From: Gnetum montanum
Lineage: Eukaryota; Streptophyta; Gnetopsida; Gnetales; Gnetaceae
Direction of reading: 5' to 3'
Assembly: GCA_015680685.1 (NCBI GenBank)
Contig: MNCI01009650.1
Coordinates: 678,650 to 742,649 of the forward strand
Length of the DNA stretch: 64,000 nt
The translations under genes and the position numbers were made by a program. Within the stretch, counting starts at the first letter, position 1; each line of letters opens with the position of its first letter. Below, piece after piece: positions 58,172 to 64,000 of the stretch. The notes beneath the pieces are model-generated. The model was not told the origin of the DNA. It was given only the letters and a program-made list of their open reading frames with translations, and searched no databases.

Positions 58172-58905
58172 TTGTCAAACCCTATCTACCGAAATACCCT
58201 ATATACAAACCTAAATGAGGAAAATTATAATTTTATTTATGCAAATATGCAAGCTTGTTTGCATATCCATCATAAAGAACTAGACTCCAAGGGCCAATTC
58301 AAAATTATCCACAAGAATGAGAAGAAGTGCATTTCCTCCTCCTCTGACCATATTGAGTTAACAAAACATTATGCACACATGCTAGCATAACTAGTAGAGG
58401 CTAATGATGAGGTTGAAGTGAGTGAGGAAGCTAGCCTAGAGCAAGATCAAAACAAGCAAGATGAGTGTAGTGATTATTAGGAGACAAATACATATTTAGA
58501 GAACTTTTTGCAGCAATCCATCCCTGAAGTAACCATATTCAACTCTATGCCTCTTATCTCCATAATAAATCAAGTGCCTCCCATAACCTTCATAAACCAA
58601 GTGTTACAACCTACTTCTCTATTTTCTTTCTAATTCATGTCAACCTCTTTCATCATTGCATCTTAGCCTCCACTAGTAACCTCTTCTATGCTACAAAATT
58701 TCATAGATTTAACTAGTTTCACTTTGGGGCCCCAAGTTCCAATGTCTCTTGTAATCCCTTTATCTTCAATACTCCCTTTTTTCCTCATTTGCTAGTTCAA
58801 AAATTATTTTCCATGTTCAATTTCCTTACAATAGTAGTTACATGACCCCTGTAGTCCATGATGTTGCCTACTTCATAGCCATAGCCACAAACCATCCAAC
58901 AACCA

Positions 58906-59990
58906 ATGCAATCCTCAGAAGCTCCTCAAGACCTAGATCAAGCCTTTCAAATGATCCAAAACCTTATTGAGAAGCTACGAAAGCTCAAAGGAAGTACCAT
59001 CCAAATGGTAAAAGTCATGAACTTTTACAAAGATGATCCAATCAACTTAGACATTCCTCAAATAACACTACCTATAGGCATTCCAATCCCTCATTTTATC
59101 AAGTACAATGCTAAAGGTAATTCCAACACTCACCTTATAACCTTCTATTCAAAATGCATCTTTCTACAAGCCTAGTCACACATAGTGCTACAAATTTTTC
59201 CTATGTCCTTAACAAGAAATGCTTTAGCTTGGTACCAAACATTGTTGAGAGGTTCTATCTTCTCTCTTGATGACTTAATAACCAAGTTTGTTGACCACTC
59301 TAAATACAAACTAAAGCCTAATACAACCTTGGACCAACTCATGAAAGTGAAGTAGGGACCACTTGAACCAGTTTAAAGGTTTATTCAAAGATGGAATGCA
59401 ACACTTAATAAGATTCTAGAGCCCATATCTAACGTCCATTTGTTAGCCATTTTCAAGAGGACAATCAATGACTTTATCAAGTCAAAATCATACTACTTAG
59501 AACCTTCGTCACTTAGTCAATCCTTTTTCATAAATTAAGAATAGTGAGGAAGCTGCTAAGGCTAGCAATGATCCAACCTACCTAGCCTACAAAAGTTAAT
59601 ACACAAGGAAGTGCTGTAGCCACTATAGCAAAAGATACTAAACAAATGAAAGGTCAAAGAATACCACAACACTACACATCTTTTGCCCCATCTCAACCAT
59701 CTACTTCATATGATTCCAAACAAATGAGATCAAACTTTGAGAACAAGGATAGGTCTAAATACACAAAGTTTTCTATGAAACCTTCTAAACTCCTAGAATA
59801 GTTTCTTAAAGATAATTGTATTCAAAATAAGCAATTATCCAAGAATGCTTACAAGAGACACAATTATCTTTGTGAGATAGCTAGAGATCCAATGGTAGCA
59901 ACCAAAGATAATCCAAAACTACTAAATTAATTTAAGCTTGATAGATTTTGTTACTATCACCAACTGGCTAGTCATGACAGTAATTTCTAT
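58906..59990 (+). pseudogene. gag: Gag of the second Tat element
   Basis: Open at 58906-59175 (LDQAFQMIQNLIEKL, FIKYNAKGNSNTHLITF), matching LDQAFQLI and FIKYNGEGNLNAHLVTF of the first element. The capsid part reads in pieces to 59540 (SKYKLKPNTTLDQL, SLSQSFF), and a knuckle-like CYYHQLASHDSNFYLALK is at about 59950-60003. Stops and frameshifts throughout. Confidence 0.8.
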
Positions 59991-60949
59991 TTAGCCTTAA
60001 AGACGATCAATCAAGAAGAGTTTATGTTGAATGAGTTCAACACTCAAACCACTAGTAGTGATCCTTACACCATCATCTTTTTTACAACACTTAATTAATT
60101 TTGTCCTACTAGAGTACCCTTTGTCATCAAGGTACCACTAGTTAGCACTCAGCTTCAAAACCTATGCCTAGAACACCCTTCATCATATGAGTACCACCAC
60201 CTCTAACCCCTAGAGAGCCTTTTATTATACATGTTCACCCTTCAATGGCATCAACATCATGACCTAAAAAAATGTTACAAACCCCTCTAAGACTATGAAA
60301 CCATTTGTTATTAGGGTACCTTCATCATCCATAAGAAAACTTGTGATAACCCATGACCAATGCTCATCCATTCTGGCCAATAACTCAACATTGTCATCAT
60401 GAACTAGCAAGAAATCATCATCACAATAGCTACAAAAAAAACTCATCACCAAGCCACCAACTAAACCCACTAAAGATAGCCAACAATAAAAGTCTTGTAA
60501 GCAAGTTAGCACATTAAAGTCTACATCAAGAGTAGCCCTATCCATGAGCTCCATTCCTCAAAATACGTCAACCAATCAACCAAGAGAAAACCATAAAGCC
60601 AATATGAACAAGGGACCTAAGCAACACATGTCAAAACATGATCCAAAAGTTCTAGGAAGAATGGAGGAAATTAAGACTACCAAGGCCGAAAAATCACACA
60701 CCAATAAAAGGAAGTCCCTCCCAGCAATGTAACAACTCAAAAGATCCCTGAAACAAAGAATACATCATTGAATCTATACAACCTAGTCATGACTTCCCCT
60801 ACTCATAAAGATGCTATAGTGCATATGTTAACCTCTATTCCTATGAGTAGAAACATGATTACTAACAAAGAATCTTTTCACTCTATCATTGAGCAAACTC
60901 AGCTTAAAGAAAACAAGCATCAACCCATGCTCATCTTTCTTTCTTAATA

Positions 60950-61330
60950 ATGAAATAAAGATATACCCACAAAATAGAGAAGTGTTATCTACTCCTTTTC
61001 ACATTGTCATACATGTTGGAAAGCATAAGGTTCATTGTATTTATTTGGATGATGAGGTGGCAACCAACATAATACCACTTACCATCATTGAGTAATTAGG
61101 CCTAACTAAAAACATACATGAAACCTCTACCTTTGCACTCAAGTCATTCAATGTTACATGAGTAATAGTATGAGGTTCTATCTCATTAGACTTTATAGCC
61201 AAGAAATAGTTTTCCACATCTACCAATTTGCTAGTGGTTGAAGAAACACCTAGTCTTAACTTGATCTTAGGAAGACCATGGTTAGCCAAAGCTTCAGCCA
61301 GTCTCATCTCCTATACACTAGGAGATCTAC
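60950..61330 (+). pseudogene. Protease of the second Tat element
   Basis: It reads HIVIHVGKHKVHCIYLDDEVATN (D-D-E-V-A where the first element has D-D-G-A), then NLILGRPWLAKA. The catalytic Gly is therefore replaced by Glu-Val. An in-frame TAA ends the first block at 61093-61095. Confidence 0.75.
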
Positions 61331-61751
61331 TTACCATATGAGGATGATGAAATTGTAATTCATGGGGATAATATGTGTTTACATCTGTTAACAATGTTGA
61401 CATGGAATAAGGATTACAAGTAGAGTTTCATAATGAAACTTCTGATATCCACAATGAAACTGATACTTAGATTAGGGCCAACAACATTAGAACTATCAAC
61501 TCTACAACATTAGTAATCTACAAGAACAATCACTGCTTGCCATATTGAACAAGAAAAATGATGAAACCAAGATTGTGCATAAGAAGCTCCTTGATCTATC
61601 AAAGATGAAGTAACAAATTTATAATTGACATCTTATCCCTTCCTTCATCAATGATTTTTTGGTTACTTTTGTAGCCTTGTATCATGTTTTAGTGTTTATC
61701 TTATTCATTCATTATCTTTTGAGATTATCTTATGCTTTCTAGAAAACTAAA

Positions 61752-61865
61752 ATCATGACCTGACAAGGCCTAAAGCAAATAAACCATGACCTACCAGGCC
61801 TAAAAGTGGTAACATCATGGTCTGCCAAGGCCTAAACACCATGGCCTACCAGGGCCTAAAACTAG
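61752..61865. repeat. Minisatellite downstream of protease in the second Tat element
   Basis: Four units of CATGRCCTRCCAGGGCCTAAA type, 24-32 bases each, which on the other strand read TTTAGGCCCTGGTAGGCC. This is the core seen at 31607-31880, in the same orientation relative to the element. Confidence 0.8.
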
Positions 61866-62283
61866 TGAATATGTGACTTCTCATTCTTTCCCTTGTACAT
61901 ACATTATGACCTATTTACTTCATAGCATTATTTACAATTTTTACATACACATTTTTTCAAGTTTTACGTTATCATCTTGTTTTTCAATTTTACTTTAACT
62001 CTTAGCTTATGTTTATTGTTTATGTTAACACAAGAACATAAAACTTAGGAAAATAGAAAACATAAAAAAACCAAAACTAAAATTTGTAGCTAGGAGCAGC
62101 ATTAAACCAAGACCAAAATGTGATAGCTTAATATCCAAACATAACTGGATAGTCCATAACCATAGCCATAGTTACAAAGTGTAACAAGCTATAAAAAATA
62201 CACAACCTCTAAAACTATAACTAGCAACAACCAAAATTCATAACACAAAAAAGATAACAATACATCATCATTATCATTTTCTA

Positions 62284-62339
62284 ACTATGGGAGGAGGAGG
62301 AGAAACATTTTTGGAGCCATCACTATCATCACAAGAGGC
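62284..62339 (-). pseudogene. Candidate last exon of the antisense gene in the second Tat element
   Basis: On the minus strand TTCTTGTCTACAG precedes an exon-like CDDSDGSKNVSPPPP coding stretch. It lies on the far side of the minisatellite from protease, as does the acidic last exon (DPNEDVGPSG) in the first element. Sequence identity is low, so position and character carry the case. Confidence 0.4.
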
Positions 62340-62429
62340 CTGTAGACAAGAAAAACATTAATACCATGAGAACATAAGCCAACATTGAAAATAAAACATA
62401 AAATAACATTAAATTTACCAATGTTAAGA

Positions 62430-62640
62430 AATGATACCATGATTAACATTTTGTTAAACACATGCCATAAAAAAACCAAATTTGACACTTTGTTGAACAA
62501 TTGACATGAAGAACAATATTTGATGTTAGGTAAAACATAACTAAACATTTTGTCAAATAGTTGACATTCAAAGCATAAACAAGCATTTTAGCAAATTGAC
62601 ATGAAATAGGATTTATGCTAGAACATGTAACCAAAATTAA
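62430..62640. repeat. Short tandem repeat, about 50-60 bp unit
   Basis: Four units of ACATTTTGTCAAATAGTTGACAT type (variants AACATTTTGTTAAAC, CACTTTGTTGAACAATTGAC, GCATTTTAGCAAATTGAC). It lies upstream of the candidate exon on the antisense side and is probably intronic or spacer. Confidence 0.6.
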
Positions 62641-62779
62641 AAAGTTGGGGCCTAGGAAAATCAAGATGCTTAAAAATGTTGGCTTATGAGGCTGGGATGA
62701 CTAAAAACATTGGGAATGAGGGGAGAAGAAGAGAAAAACACTATAGATTCTTGGTTTCAAGAGTATATATGTTACCCTT

Positions 62780-63671
62780 TGATGAGTGGTGAGGTACCCC
62801 TACACTCAACCATACGAAACGAGTGTAGCATGCGTGATCTAGTCGAACTCCGCAGACTCAATGCCTAAACGCCGCAAAAAACACTTAGGGTTAATTAATC
62901 ATTGTCTTCCCCGACTTACTTGTTGTTGTCACGGTGTATGATTAAGTCCGAGGTATATGATTTTTTTGGTATTTTTTGGTTTATCTCCTATGCTAAACGG
63001 TGAAGGGTTGAGAGACTAAAACTAATTCTAACTACAGTGCTAAGTCCTAGCATCAACATCCATTCCCACTTGTCATACAAACCCTGAACTATGCAATGGT
63101 GGCTACCAAACGCTAATCGTTACTGGGATTACCACACGTAACACACGTGCTCGAAGCGGTCGTACTGAGGCACCTAACTAGCCTAAGTGTGACAAGCAGC
63201 TGATTCCTTAACTAGCCGTACACATCCGTAGATGCTCATAATCAAGTCGTACTTGTCCCACATTCTAGGAGGTAAGGGTGAGAGAATCTAATCATGATGA
63301 GTAGCCGATTTCTTGGCTAGCTGTACACGTTCGTCAACACTCGTAACCAAGTCGTACTCATGCCACATTACTAGGAAAGCAATAAATAACATTCATTAAA
63401 CCTATCCATGTACTGCAAGGTTTATCCACAAAGCTCGTCTTTATTTCCATACACAACTTGCGTTCAAGTACAAAGCTGCTCGAATAAAGAATTGTTCACT
63501 TGGGAGACTCCTACTGCGGGCACATGGAAAATATTCTATCTCTGGGGTGATCAATCCACCAGAGCTTCGCTACTTTACGCCTATGATTTCAAATGAGAGG
63601 AGTGCCGCCTCTTATTTATAGATTTGGAGGCGGACCGCAATATCGCGGCTTGTGCATATCACGTCTCATCA
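62780..63671 (-). mobile_element. 3' LTR (892 bp) of an Athila-family copy extending past the right edge
   Basis: Plus-strand limits TGATGAGTGG (62780) and GTCTCATCA (63671). TATA box TTATTTATA at 63612-63620. U3 has no exact GATATC, only two damaged cores. The preceding bases CCCTT (62775-62779) would be the TSD. It interrupts the second Tat element. Confidence 0.9.
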
Positions 63672-64000
63672 TACCCCCATGACTGAATGAAAACTCGTCC
63701 TTGAGTTCCTTACAATAATATTGGGTAGGTATGGGATTATTGAGGGGAATGGAACTAATGGAATGACATGTGAACAGATCATTATTACAAGACTTGACAA
63801 AACTGGTGTTCATGACAACAAGGGTGGACACCTTATTACAATGACATCAGGCCACAGTTGGCAGCTGAGAGAAAAGACGAGAGAGAAGAGAAGAGAAGAA
63901 GAGAGAAGAGTCTTGCTGCTGCCAACGCCAAGATTGCGCCTTCGTTGTCCATCCATAGGCACGTCATCAATCTTGCTCATTGCATAGCTGCTTTAGTGCT
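63672..64000 (-). mobile_element. 3' internal region of the right-edge Athila copy
   Basis: It begins with the polypurine tract (TACCCCCATGACT, 63672-63684) and matches 4823-5120. It is cut by the window end, so it is unknown whether this copy has pol. Confidence 0.85.

Larger units (their letters stand above)
58172..62779 (+). mobile_element. Second, diverged Tat-lineage element (gag-protease part)
   Basis: It shares the order gag, knuckle, protease, minisatellite and antisense last exon with the 19.7-kb element, in the opposite orientation. It is cut on the right by the LTR at 62780 and has no recognised 5' LTR. Divergence from the first element is large, so it is an older or different subfamily. 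Confidence 0.75.

Noticed and set aside
1-64000. Bacterial-type systems such as CRISPR, toxin-antitoxin or phage genes
   Set aside because: Introns, LTR elements, SINEs and plant-type retroelement domains throughout; no direct-repeat spacer array or bacterial gene order was seen.

Overview
This window is nuclear DNA from a land plant with a large, repeat-filled genome. A gymnosperm is a reasonable guess: a degenerate Penelope-like GIY-YIG endonuclease lies at 40590-41130, and such elements have been reported in conifers. I see no intact host gene, rRNA, tRNA or CRISPR array. Almost all of the 64 kb is nested retroelements, resolved below from LTR ends, primer-binding sites, polypurine tracts and target-site duplications (TSDs) read directly from the sequence.

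Left part (1-11841): three members of one Athila-like Ty3/gypsy family, whose LTRs run TGATGA...TCATCA. The 3' end of one copy (1-2872, plus) lies against the 3' end of an older copy (2873-4690, continuing at 10946-11841, plus). The older copy is split by a minus-strand copy (4691-10945) that carries gag and protease but no reverse transcriptase, RNase H or integrase. The copy at 1-2872 shows the same deletion junction, so these are a non-autonomous subfamily. The pol-bearing relative is at 42112-51918 (9.8 kb, TSD ATAAC, tRNA-Asp primer site). Another copy enters from the right edge (62780-64000, minus).

Middle (11842-42106): AT-rich DNA with tRNA-derived SINEs, LINE ORF1-like remnants and the Penelope-like fragment. 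It was hit by an LTR retrotransposon now reduced to a 3.75-kb solo LTR (15804-18582 plus 38319-39294, TSD ATTAA). Inside that solo LTR sits a complete 19.7-kb Tat/Ogre-lineage element on the minus strand (18583-38313, TSD TAATG) with 2.1-kb LTRs, gag, protease, RT, two RNases H and integrase.

The standout is in that giant element. Between protease and RT lies about 5 kb of sequence with its own TATA promoter, transcribed opposite to the element. It reads as a multi-exon gene with at least five introns whose phases agree across the junctions. Its first coding part resembles an FCP1/NIF (NLI-interacting-factor) HAD-type phosphatase domain with degenerate catalytic positions. The gene is bracketed by copies of one minisatellite family. 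A second, diverged Tat element (about 58172-62779, plus) keeps the minisatellite and a candidate last exon at the same place, so the antisense gene looks like a feature of the lineage.

Right part (51924-64000): a decayed Ty3/gypsy gag-pro-RT remnant interrupted by an LTR element with an initiator-Met-like primer site (54741 onward), then the second Tat element, then the minus-strand Athila-family copy. In four different promoter contexts, arrays of short family-specific palindromes or inverted words sit immediately upstream of the TATA box. All coding regions carry stops or frameshifts, many of the kind expected from cytosine deamination.
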